DNA of 31,828 bases, from positions 1 through 31,828 of the forward strand of contig JANLPN010000203.1 in the NCBI GenBank assembly GCA_031367285.1, given 5' to 3'. Both the position numbers and the translations under genes were made by a program. The notes below the pieces were generated by a model, which saw only the letters and a program-made list of their open reading frames with translations, had not been told where the DNA came from and did no database searches. Source of the DNA: CAISIP01 sp031367285. Its GTDB lineage: Bacteria > Pseudomonadota > Gammaproteobacteria > Burkholderiales > Burkholderiaceae_C. Of this stretch, positions 17,714-28,458 are shown one piece after another; positions within the stretch are counted from its first letter, which is position 1; each line of letters starts with the position of its first letter.

Positions 17714-18892
17714 ATGGCGAACGATTTTCTTTTCACTTCCGAATCCGTTTCCGAAGGTCACCCCGACAAAGTGTCGGACCAGATCTCGGACGCGATCCTC
17801 GACGCAATTTTCAAACAGGACCCGAAGTCACGCGTGGCTGCCGAAACCCTGTGCAACACCGGCCTCGTGGTGCTGGCGGGGGAGATCACGACCAACGCCC
17901 ACGTGGACTACATCCAGGTCGCGCGCGACACGATCAAACGCATCGGTTACGACAACACCGAATACGGCATCGACTACAAGGGCTGTGCCGTTCTGGTGGC
18001 CTATGACAAACAAAGCAACGACATTGCGCAAGGCGTGGACCACGCCAGCGATGACCACCTCAATACCGGTGCCGGCGACCAGGGCCTGATGTTCGGTTAT
18101 GCCTGCAACGAGACCCCCGAATTGATGCCGGCACCGATCTACTACGCACACCGTCTGGTCGAGCGCCAGTCGCAGCTGCGCAAGGATGGCCGGCTGCCCT
18201 TCCTGCGGCCGGATGCCAAGAGCCAGGTCACCATGCGTTACGTTGACGGCAAGCCGCACGGCATCGACACCGTCGTGTTGTCCAGCCAGCATGCCCCCGA
18301 GATGAGCGATGGCACGAAGATGAAGCCAGCTTTCATCGAGGCCGTGATCGAGGAAATCATCAAACCCGTGTTGCCCAAGGAATGGCTCAAGAACACGCGG
18401 TATCTGGTCAACCCCACCGGGCGTTTTGTCATCGGTGGTCCACAAGGCGATTGCGGCCTGACCGGGCGCAAGATCATCGTAGACACCTATGGCGGCGCCT
18501 GCCCCCACGGCGGCGGCGCGTTCAGCGGCAAGGATCCGACCAAAGTCGACCGGTCCGCTGCATACGCAGCGCGTTATGTGGCCAAGAACATTGTGGCGGC
18601 CGGCCTGGCCCGGCAATGCCAGATCCAGGTGGCCTATGCGATCGGTGTGGCCAAACCGATGAATGTGACCATCTACACCGAAGGCACGGGCGTGATTTCG
18701 GATGAAAAACTGGCGCAACTGGTCAGCGAACATTTCGACCTGCGGCCCAAGGGCATCATCCAGATGCTGGACTTGCTGCGCCCGATCTACGAAAAAACCG
18801 CCGCCTACGGCCACTTCGGCCGCGAAGAGCCCGAGTTTTCCTGGGAGAGGACGGATAAAGCACAAGCGCTGCGGAACGCAGCAGGGCTGTAA
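17714..18892 (+). CDS. metK: S-adenosylmethionine synthetase
   Basis: MetK makes SAM from methionine and ATP. The ATG at 17714 gives 392 aa beginning MANDFLFTSESVSEG, with GGAG five nt upstream. Signature motifs are GHPDKVSDQISDA at about 14-26, GAGDQGLMFGYA near 120, and the P-loop-like GGGAFSGKDPTKVDRSAAY near 270. The protein ends WERTDKAQALRNAAGL, the expected family C-terminus. The last 36 nt (18857-18892) are also the 5' half of a palindromic unit, and two further diverged copies of this 3' end lie downstream. The 5' gap (17538-17713) showed no riboswitch that I could recognise. Confidence 0.97.
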   Translation: MANDFLFTSESVSEGHPDKVSDQISDAILDAIFKQDPKSRVAAETLCNTGLVVLAGEITTNAHVDYIQVARDTIKRIGYDNTEYGIDYKGCAVLVAYDKQSNDIAQGVDHASDDHLNTGAGDQGLMFGYACNETPELMPAPIYYAHRLVERQSQLRKDGRLPFLRPDAKSQVTMRYVDGKPHGIDTVVLSSQHAPEMSDGTKMKPAFIEAVIEEIIKPVLPKEWLKNTRYLVNPTGRFVIGGPQGDCGLTGRKIIVDTYGGACPHGGGAFSGKDPTKVDRSAAYAARYVAKNIVAAGLARQCQIQVAYAIGVAKPMNVTIYTEGTGVISDEKLAQLVSEHFDLRPKGIIQMLDLLRPIYEKTAAYGHFGREEPEFSWERTDKAQALRNAAGL

Positions 18893-18922
18893 GCCCATTG
18901 GCGCAAAGCGCCCTTGTGCTTT
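18857..18922. repeat. Palindromic unit 1: closing stem around three hairpins, overlapping the metK end
   Basis: A perfect 10-bp closing stem AAAGCACAAG (18857-18866) / CTTGTGCTTT (18913-18922) encloses three perfect hairpins: GCTGCG-GAA-CGCAGC (18868-18882), GGGCT-GTA-AGCCC (18884-18896) and GGCGC-AAA-GCGCC (18900-18912). The 5' half codes for metK residues 382-392 and the stop; the 3' half is non-coding. No T-tract follows, so this is not a classical intrinsic terminator. Confidence 0.85.
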
Positions 18923-18927
18923 GGAGT

Positions 18928-18956
18928 CCGCTCATATCGCGTAGCGATGTGAGCGG
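18928..18956. repeat. Long hairpin with GTA loop between units 1 and 2
   Basis: A 13-bp inverted repeat, CCGCTCATATCGC (18928-18940) and GCGATGTGAGCGG (18944-18956), has a GTA loop and a single G-T wobble. It is preceded by GGAGTC (18923-18928), a hexamer repeated at 19079-19084 just before unit 3. The core GCGTAGC belongs to the very stable GNA-triloop class of DNA mini-hairpins. Confidence 0.8.
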
Positions 18957-18962
18957 GCACCA

Positions 18963-19031
18963 CAAGGCTGCCGCGCTGCGTGCAGCGGCCGGGCTTTAGC
19001 CCGGCAAGCGCGAAGCGCTTCGGCAGCCTTG
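18963..19031. repeat. Palindromic unit 2: closing stem around three hairpins
   Basis: A perfect 11-bp closing stem CAAGGCTGCCG (18963-18973) / CGGCAGCCTTG (19021-19031) encloses CGCTGC-GT-GCAGCG (18974-18987), GCCGGGC-TTTA-GCCCGGC (18988-19005) and AAGCGC-GAA-GCGCTT (19006-19020), with no unpaired bases between elements. The layout matches unit 1, although the closing-stem sequence differs on both arms. Confidence 0.85.
18964..18999 (+). pseudogene. Second copy of the metK 3' end
   Basis: Twelve codons read KAAALRAAAGL-stop, against KAQALRNAAGL-stop at the real metK end; 23 of 36 bases match. GAGCGG just upstream (18951-18956) may be the remnant of the ER codons of WERTDK, shifted by one base. 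It has no start codon or other metK sequence, so it is a duplicated tail and not a gene. Confidence 0.65.
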
Positions 19032-19040
19032 CGGCGAGGC

Positions 19041-19074
19041 TAACTTCGCGAATGCGAAGTTAAGGCCGAAGGCC
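19041..19074. repeat. Two adjoining hairpins between units 2 and 3
   Basis: TAACTTCGC-GAAT-GCGAAGTTA (19041-19062) is a perfect 9-bp stem. GGCC-GAA-GGCC (19064-19074) follows one base later. Their sequence is not shared with the hairpin at 18928-18956 although the position in the array is equivalent. Confidence 0.75.
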
Positions 19075-19086
19075 GGCCGGAGTCAC

Positions 19087-19122
19087 AAAGCCCAGGCGCT
19101 GTGCACCGCTGCCGGGCTTTAG
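19087..19122 (+). pseudogene. Third copy of the metK 3' end
   Basis: Twelve codons read KAQALCTAAGL-stop; 27 of 36 bases match the real metK tail. Six of the nine differences do not change the amino acid (or the stop), as if the sequence had once evolved as coding DNA. No other metK sequence precedes it. Confidence 0.65.
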
Positions 19123-19156
19123 CCGGAGGGCCCGCGCGCCGCCAATGCTGGGTTCT
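19087..19156. repeat. Palindromic unit 3, decayed
   Basis: AAAGCCCAG (19087-19095) can pair with CTGGGTTCT (19148-19156) with one mismatch and one wobble, a 70-nt span like units 1 and 2. Inside, the first arm is weak and the second (19112-19126) is the unit 2 TTTA hairpin with one C missing. The third arm is not clear. The end touches the stop codon of the convergent VTT gene. Confidence 0.5.
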
Positions 19157-19844
19157 ATTCGCCCGCCACACGCAACCAGCGCTGCATGGCCCAGCCTCCC
19201 GCCACAATCAGCAGGACGGTCAGCCCCGCCAAGGCAAAGGTCAGCGGTGTGGGTTGTTTCAATGCAGCGGTAATCTGCTCCACAAACACCGTCATCGCCA
19301 GGGCACCCGGGGTGGTGCCGATAAGGGTTCCCAGCAGCAGGTCGCGCAGGCGGATATGGCTTGCACCGGCAACCATGTTGACAACCGCAAACGGCGCCAC
19401 CGGTACCATGCGCAGCAAAATCACGGCCACCAAACCACGGCTGGCCAGGCGCCGGCTGAGCCGGTTGACACGCTCCCCCGCGAGACGTTGCACTACTTCG
19501 CGTCCAAGCGCAAGGCCGATTCCATAACTCACGGCAGCACTTGCCAGCGCGGCGGTCATGGCGCACGCAAAACCGGGCAAGGGACCAAAGGCCACCAACG
19601 CCACCAGTGTCAGAAACACCAGCGGCACCGCCACCGTGAGTGCCAGCGCAAACCCGCACACGGCGGCCACGGGCCCAAACGCCCGCCCGAGGCGCTGCAG
19701 GCTTGCCACTACCAGGTCCAGGTCCAGCCAGGCCCGCATCGGAGACCAACTCCAGGCCACGGCCAAGCCCACCAGAGCGAGCAACACGAACGCCAATGCA
19801 AACAGCCGGCCGCGCAGGGAATGGTGCCGTGGGGGCCAGGACAT
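19155..19844 (-). CDS. TVP38/TMEM64 (VTT domain) family membrane protein
   Basis: The 229-aa polytopic membrane protein has hydrophobic segments at about 13-32, 57-75, 76-110, 135-160, 168-190 and 200-220. The VTT/SNARE-associated core is visible: GPLPGFACAMTAALASAAVSYGIG, an Arg-rich loop (RVNRLSRRLASRG), LLRMVPVAPFAVVNMVAGAS and LLLGTLIGTTPGAL. Relatives include DedA-like lipid scramblase/flippase candidates; the substrate is unknown. The start lies 11 nt after the NRPS stop, so it is probably the last gene of that operon, where it could move a lipid or the NRPS product across the membrane (inference). It faces metK across the palindromic array. Confidence 0.85.
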   Translation of the reverse strand: MSWPPRHHSLRGRLFALAFVLLALVGLAVAWSWSPMRAWLDLDLVVASLQRLGRAFGPVAAVCGFALALTVAVPLVFLTLVALVAFGPLPGFACAMTAALASAAVSYGIGLALGREVVQRLAGERVNRLSRRLASRGLVAVILLRMVPVAPFAVVNMVAGASHIRLRDLLLGTLIGTTPGALAMTVFVEQITAALKQPTPLTFALAGLTVLLIVAGGWAMQRWLRVAGE

Positions 19845-19855
19845 CGCGCAGCGGC

Positions 19856-23661
<3,806 letters not shown>

Positions 23662-23689
<28 letters not shown>

Positions 23690-25479
23690 TGTTCGATTTC
23701 CTTCATCGCGTACCGGTAACCCACTTCGGCAATTTCGGCGCCATGCCGATAGGCCATCAAGGGGAATGCCGCCACCGGCGGTTCCATGTAGTGGTCCGAC
23801 TGCGCAATGGTCCGCCCGCGCTGGTTCAGGCCGCCAATATGGCCAGCCCGGTACAGGATGTCGCCAATACCCGGCGACGAAGGCACGCCGCGCTGGAAGT
23901 AGCCCTTGATGGTGCGCCAGGCGGACAGCCGGGACATCGACGGATCAACACCCATGTAGTCCTGCACATCCACGTCGATGGCAATGATGGTCCCGTTGCC
24001 GCGCCGCTTCTCCAGTGGAGTACCCAGGCGCACCCGCATCGCGCCGACCGGAACGTTCTCGAGGATCGCGCCGTCCACCAGCAGGTCGCCCTTGAACACC
24101 ACCGGCGGAAAGAGACCCACCGGCGAATTGCTGGCCAGTACCGCGCGCCACAAGGGGCCGCTGTCCTGCACCGTGGTGCAGGCCCGGCTCAGGTTGCAGG
24201 CGGCCGCGAAAAAAGGACGCCACAAGGCATCCACCAGGCGGTCGCCAAACATCTTTTGCAGGTCGCGCTGCACGCGTTTACCCGACACGATGGAAATGAC
24301 CGGAATGGTCGGGCGTTCTCCGCCCAGCGCGAAACGCATTGTCCGCTGACAGATTTCGTCCAGCGGCACGCCGCAGGCATACTGCGCGCCGATCAGGGCG
24401 CCCATGCTGTTGCCTCCCACCAGGTCAATCACCATGCCGGACTGTTCCAGCGCTCGCAGAACACCCAGGTGCGCGAAACCGCGCGCTCCGCCGCCTCCGA
24501 GCACCACACCCACGGCGGTGCCGGTCAGGAACCGCGCCAGACGCGCATAGTCTCCTTTGTTCTGCTGGCGGATCGGGTAAATGCGCTCAAATTCCCGGCC
24601 TTCGCGCCAGCGCCCCGGCTCGGTGGGATCCGCCGTGTTCTCCGGGTGCAGCAGCACCAGGTGCTTGCGTTTCATCGTGAAGCCGGGTTCTTCACTCAGG
24701 TTGTGTTCAAGCTCGCCTACTTTTTCCGAGCCGTGCGAATCGGCCACGAAAATTACCTGGTCAGCCTGGCGAAACGCGCGCCGGGTCCAGGACGAGGAAC
24801 TGCCATCGGCTTCATAGACCAGAAAGTCAAACTGCTCTTCCAGTTCGTCGTAGCGGTCTCTTCCGCGCCACCCGGCCGTGGCGTCCGGGTCCAGGGTTCG
24901 CTCCGCTTCTGGAGAGACATGGTGCGCGCGCCCGAGCTGCGCGAACGCCTTGGTCAGACCGGCGGCCACCTCGCTGGAACGTGCCCTCGGCGCCATCGGC
25001 ACCACCACGAATATCTGCGCATGGCGGCGCTCCACCACCTGCGACGAGTGGCGCAAATGGTTGTAGATTGCCTGCGCAAACACGCGGTTCAGCGCCAACG
25101 GATGCAGCGTGATCACTTTCTCGAAATCCGCCCGGCTCAGCATCGCAATGGTCGAGTCGCGCAATGCGGTAATGTCGGCCGAACGCGGCTGCTGCAGTAT
25201 CAGCCCGGCCTCTCCCACGGTTTCTCCAGGGCGAATTTCGTTGTAGAGCTGCAATGCGCCGGCCCTGTCGCGGCGCGAAACCCGCAGCCTGCCGCTGATC
25301 AGGAAAAACATGGTGTTGGCCAGGTCTCCTTCGCGGTATACGATGTTGCCGCCAGGCACGAACTGGACATCGAGCACCGCGCCCAAATCCTGCAATACGC
25401 GCTCATCAAGACCGCCGAACGCTCCACTGGCGCGCAAAACCTCCAGTACACGCTCGTCAGGTATCTTGGCTTCGGACAT
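23662..25479 (-). CDS. Cyclic-nucleotide-binding / patatin-like phospholipase (NTE family)
   Basis: The 605-aa protein has an N-terminal cyclic-nucleotide-binding domain (about 15-130; YREGDLANTMFFLISGRLRV and a GETVGEAGLIL phosphate cassette). A middle Rossmann-like region without a clear catalytic motif covers about 155-310. The patatin domain follows: oxyanion loop GGGGARGFAHLG near 325-336, nucleophile S358 in GNSMG and D469 in VDGA, giving the Ser-Asp dyad. It should hydrolyse (lyso)phospholipids or acyl esters under nucleotide control. The cassette lacks the usual RSA triad in the form seen in Crp, so the ligand is open. It starts 9 nt after the HD gene and overlaps the NRPS start. Confidence 0.92.
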
Positions 25480-25488
25480 TGCCTGAGT

Positions 25489-26772
25489 CTACAGTGGCGA
25501 CAGCGGGGCGAGGCTTTGCCACAGGGGCGCGAGCCGCCGCGCGTCGGCCGAGTCCAGACCAGCCGCCTGCCACACGCAGTTGCGCTCCATGACTGACAGG
25601 CGGTAGCGCAACTCCTCGTCAGCCATCCGCACCTCCTGCGCATCGACGCCTTGTGCCGACGCGCCCACCCACAGGCCCATCTCGTTCCACCCCGCGCGCA
25701 GGCGGTCCAGCAGATGCACCGCGCGCTGCGCAACGTCGCGTACCGCGGTCGCCGGACCGGACGCCAACAGCACGGCCTGCTCACGGGCCCTGTCCATGCG
25801 CCGGCCGGATCGGGCCAGCCCTTCCCAGGCCTGAGCGACCGGCACGCCGTCGTCCAGGCGATGCTGCCCTCGCCCGGTGATGGCGGCGCTGGCCACCATG
25901 CCCACCCACTGGCCTTCGTATTCGCCCGGCACCACGCGCAGCGCGAAACTGGCGCGCGCCAACGGCACCTCTGGCGCACTCAGGATTCCCAGCGTCGTTT
26001 CGACCACGCTTGCGATGCGCCCGAGCCGGGACAAGCCGGCGCCGGATCGCATCTGAGCGTACCCGCTACCGTCGAGCCGTTCATGGTGTTCGCCGATGGC
26101 CCGGCACAGTAGCTGGGGATACAAGGGCAAGCCAGACAGCAGCAACTCGCCCAGATGCGGATGTGTCACCAGGCTGCGGTAGTGCGAGAGATCAGCGCCT
26201 CGCCCATCGCCGCGCAGATCCGGCTCCAGGTACAAATCGCCGATGTCGTGCAGCAGACCGCAAGCCATGGCCAGACGCAGCTCACCCGGATTGTCGCCGG
26301 CACGGGCCGCCATGGCACCGGCAAGCGCCATGGCCTGGACGGCGTGGTCAAAGGCCCGGGGCGCCGTGGTCTGCAATGCAGTCAGCAGGAACTGGGCCAC
26401 CGGGTCCAGCGGCAAACTGGCGATTTGCGCATCCACGGCCGCGGCCCAAGGGCGCATCAGGGATGCCAGAACGTGGCCGGAGTCAAGCAGGGCGGCAAAT
26501 GCCAGGCGCAACCGCGCCCGGTCAACGCCGGCCTCGAACCGCAAACTCACCTCCAGCGGTACACGCAGCCTGCAGCCCAGCAACCGTTCACGCACTACCT
26601 CGGTGACGGGTTTGTTGCGCGCCAGCAGCTTGATCCCGCGCTGGTCGAAAATGTCACGCGAAGCGAGCACCGAATGCTCCTTGGCGGCGCACAGAACCGT
26701 TTTCAGCATCTGCGCGTTGACTTCGTTCAGACGGTCTATTTCCCGCGCATCTTTTTCCGCATCTTTTTCCAC
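25489..26772 (-). CDS. Degenerate HD-GYP-like signalling protein
   Basis: From the GTG at 26772 the protein is 427 aa. Its HD pair is H175-D176 in LLHDIGD and the second motif H229-HERLDGSGYA; a middle His is in VTHPHLGELL. Canonical HD-GYP phosphodiesterases have HDIGK and HHExxDGxGYP, so the Lys and the final Pro are replaced here and catalysis is uncertain. A non-enzymatic sensor is possible. The N-terminal part (about 20-140) and the C-terminal third are not recognised. The frame is open back to a GTG at 26901 and that stretch (RWLNWLLGAVG) could be coding, so the start is uncertain. GGAAG lies four nt before the chosen GTG. It is first in the proposed HD-patatin-NRPS-VTT operon. Confidence 0.8.
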   Translation of the reverse strand: MEKDAEKDAREIDRLNEVNAQMLKTVLCAAKEHSVLASRDIFDQRGIKLLARNKPVTEVVRERLLGCRLRVPLEVSLRFEAGVDRARLRLAFAALLDSGHVLASLMRPWAAAVDAQIASLPLDPVAQFLLTALQTTAPRAFDHAVQAMALAGAMAARAGDNPGELRLAMACGLLHDIGDLYLEPDLRGDGRGADLSHYRSLVTHPHLGELLLSGLPLYPQLLCRAIGEHHERLDGSGYAQMRSGAGLSRLGRIASVVETTLGILSAPEVPLARASFALRVVPGEYEGQWVGMVASAAITGRGQHRLDDGVPVAQAWEGLARSGRRMDRAREQAVLLASGPATAVRDVAQRAVHLLDRLRAGWNEMGLWVGASAQGVDAQEVRMADEELRYRLSVMERNCVWQAAGLDSADARRLAPLWQSLAPLSPL

Positions 26773-26894
26773 ATCACTTCCCAAGTCTCCTGGTGCACCG
26801 ACCGCGCCCAACAGCCAGTTTAACCAACGCCCCGGCGTCGGCCGGACGCCCCGCCCGGTAACATCACACCTCCCATTAGCCAAGCAAGACGCCC

Positions 26895-28409
26895 ATGCCA
26901 CAACAACGCCCCAATATCCTGTTCATCATGACCGACCAGATGGCCGCACCCCTGCTGCCGATCCATGGCGGCACAGCCCCGATAAAGATGCCGCACCTGG
27001 CCCGCCTGGCGGCCGGCGGCGTGGTGTTCGACTCCGCCTACTGCAACAGCCCCTTGTGCGCGCCCTCGCGCTTCAGCCTGGTGAGCGGCCAGCTGCCCTC
27101 AAAAATCGGCGCCTACGACAATGCGGCGGATTTTTCCGCCGAAGTGCCCACCTACGCGCACTACCTGCGCCGCCTGGGTTACCGCACCGCCCTGTCGGGC
27201 AAGATGCATTTCTGCGGGCCCGACCAATTGCACGGGTACGAAGAACGCCTGACCAGCGACATCTACCCGGCCGACTATGGCTGGGCCGTCAACTGGGACG
27301 AGCCGGATGTGCGCCCGAGCTGGTTCCACAACATGTCCTCGGTGCTGCAAGCCGGCACCTGCGTGCGCACCAATCAGCTCGACTTCGACGAAGAGGTGGT
27401 CCACCAAGCCAACCAGTACCTGTTCGACCATGTGCGCAACACCCCGGGACAGCCGTTTTGCCTGACCGTGTCGATGACGCATCCGCACGACCCCTACGCC
27501 ATTCCCGAAGAGTTCTGGAACCTGTACAGCGACGACGAAATCCCGATGCCACGCGTCCACATCGCGCAGGACCGCCAGGATCCGCACTCGCAGCGCCTGC
27601 TCAAGGTGATGGACTTGTGGGGACAGGCCATGCCTGTCGAGGCCATCCGGAGGGCGCGGCGCGCCTATTTCGGCGCCTGCAGCTACATCGACGCCAACAT
27701 CGGCAAGCTGGTCAAGACGCTGGATGCCTGTGGCCTGAGCGATAACACCGTGGTTGTTTTTTCCGGCGACCATGGCGACATGCTGGGTGAACGCGGCCTC
27801 TGGTACAAGATGCACTGGTTCGAGGGTGCCGCGCGGGTGCCCATGGTGATCCATGCGCCGGGGCGTTTTGCCGCGCGCAAGGTGGCGCAGTCGGTATCCA
27901 CAATCGACCTGTTGCCCACCTTTGTGGAACTGGCTGGCGGCAGCATGGATGCCTCGCTGGCGATGGATGGACGCTCCTTGCTGCCGCACCTGCGGGGTGA
28001 GCCCGGGCATGACGAAGCCATAGGCGAATATATGGCCGAAGGCACCAATACGCCCCTGGTCATGATCCGGCGCGGCCGCTACAAGTTCATCCATTCGAGC
28101 CGCGACCCGGCCCTGCTGTTCGACCTGCAGGCCGACCCGGATGAACTGGACAACCTGGCCAACGCACCACAACACCAAGCCTTGCTGACGTCGTTCACTG
28201 AGGAAGTTGCCACACGCTGGGACCTACCGGCCGTCCATGCGCAGGTACTTGCCAGCCAGCGTCGGCGGCGTTTTGTCTATGGCGCCCTGACCCAGGGCAA
28301 GCTGCATGCCTGGGACCACCAGCCCATGGTGGACGCCAGCCAGCAGTACATGCGCAACCATATTGATCTGGACGATCTGGAGCGCCGGGCGCGTTATCCG
28401 CGGCCCTGA
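26895..28409 (+). CDS. betC: Choline-sulfatase
   Basis: BetC cleaves choline-O-sulfate to choline and sulfate. The 504-aa protein is a type I sulfatase with metal ligands in NILFIMTDQ and FSGDHGDM. The Cys-type formylglycine motif is C55-APSR, so it depends on a maturation enzyme encoded elsewhere. Choline-sulfatase-specific segments include YDNAADF, PTYAHYLRRLGY, ALSGKMHFCGPDQLHG, TSDIYPADYGW, and THPHDPY. The C-terminal domain carries AWDHQP and QYMRNH. No betA, betB, choline transporter or betI is in the window. The start codon overlaps the open frame of the divergent HD gene, one reason to shorten the latter. Confidence 0.94.
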   Translation: MPQQRPNILFIMTDQMAAPLLPIHGGTAPIKMPHLARLAAGGVVFDSAYCNSPLCAPSRFSLVSGQLPSKIGAYDNAADFSAEVPTYAHYLRRLGYRTALSGKMHFCGPDQLHGYEERLTSDIYPADYGWAVNWDEPDVRPSWFHNMSSVLQAGTCVRTNQLDFDEEVVHQANQYLFDHVRNTPGQPFCLTVSMTHPHDPYAIPEEFWNLYSDDEIPMPRVHIAQDRQDPHSQRLLKVMDLWGQAMPVEAIRRARRAYFGACSYIDANIGKLVKTLDACGLSDNTVVVFSGDHGDMLGERGLWYKMHWFEGAARVPMVIHAPGRFAARKVAQSVSTIDLLPTFVELAGGSMDASLAMDGRSLLPHLRGEPGHDEAIGEYMAEGTNTPLVMIRRGRYKFIHSSRDPALLFDLQADPDELDNLANAPQHQALLTSFTEEVATRWDLPAVHAQVLASQRRRRFVYGALTQGKLHAWDHQPMVDASQQYMRNHIDLDDLERRARYPRP

Positions 28410-28458
28410 TTCTTTCTTCATCTGAAAACCGCCCGGAGCTTGCCCCTCAAACATCACC

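Noticed and set aside
18857..19031. Units 1 and 2 as tRNA genes
   Set aside because: The stem plus three arms looks like a cloverleaf, but there is no T-loop GTTCRA, no anticodon loop of seven bases, no D-loop and no CCA-ready acceptor; loops are mostly 2-4 nt.
18928..19074. Intrinsic (Rho-independent) terminators for metK or the VTT gene
   Set aside because: Hairpins are strong, but none is followed by a T-run on either strand.
18857..19156. CRISPR array
   Set aside because: Only three imperfect units, strongly diverged, with internal palindromes, unequal spacing and no spacer-repeat alternation or cas genes.
26243..27745. A 500-codon plus-strand frame crossing the HD gene and betC
   Set aside because: It is out of frame with betC, which has full choline-sulfatase motifs, and antisense to the HD gene.
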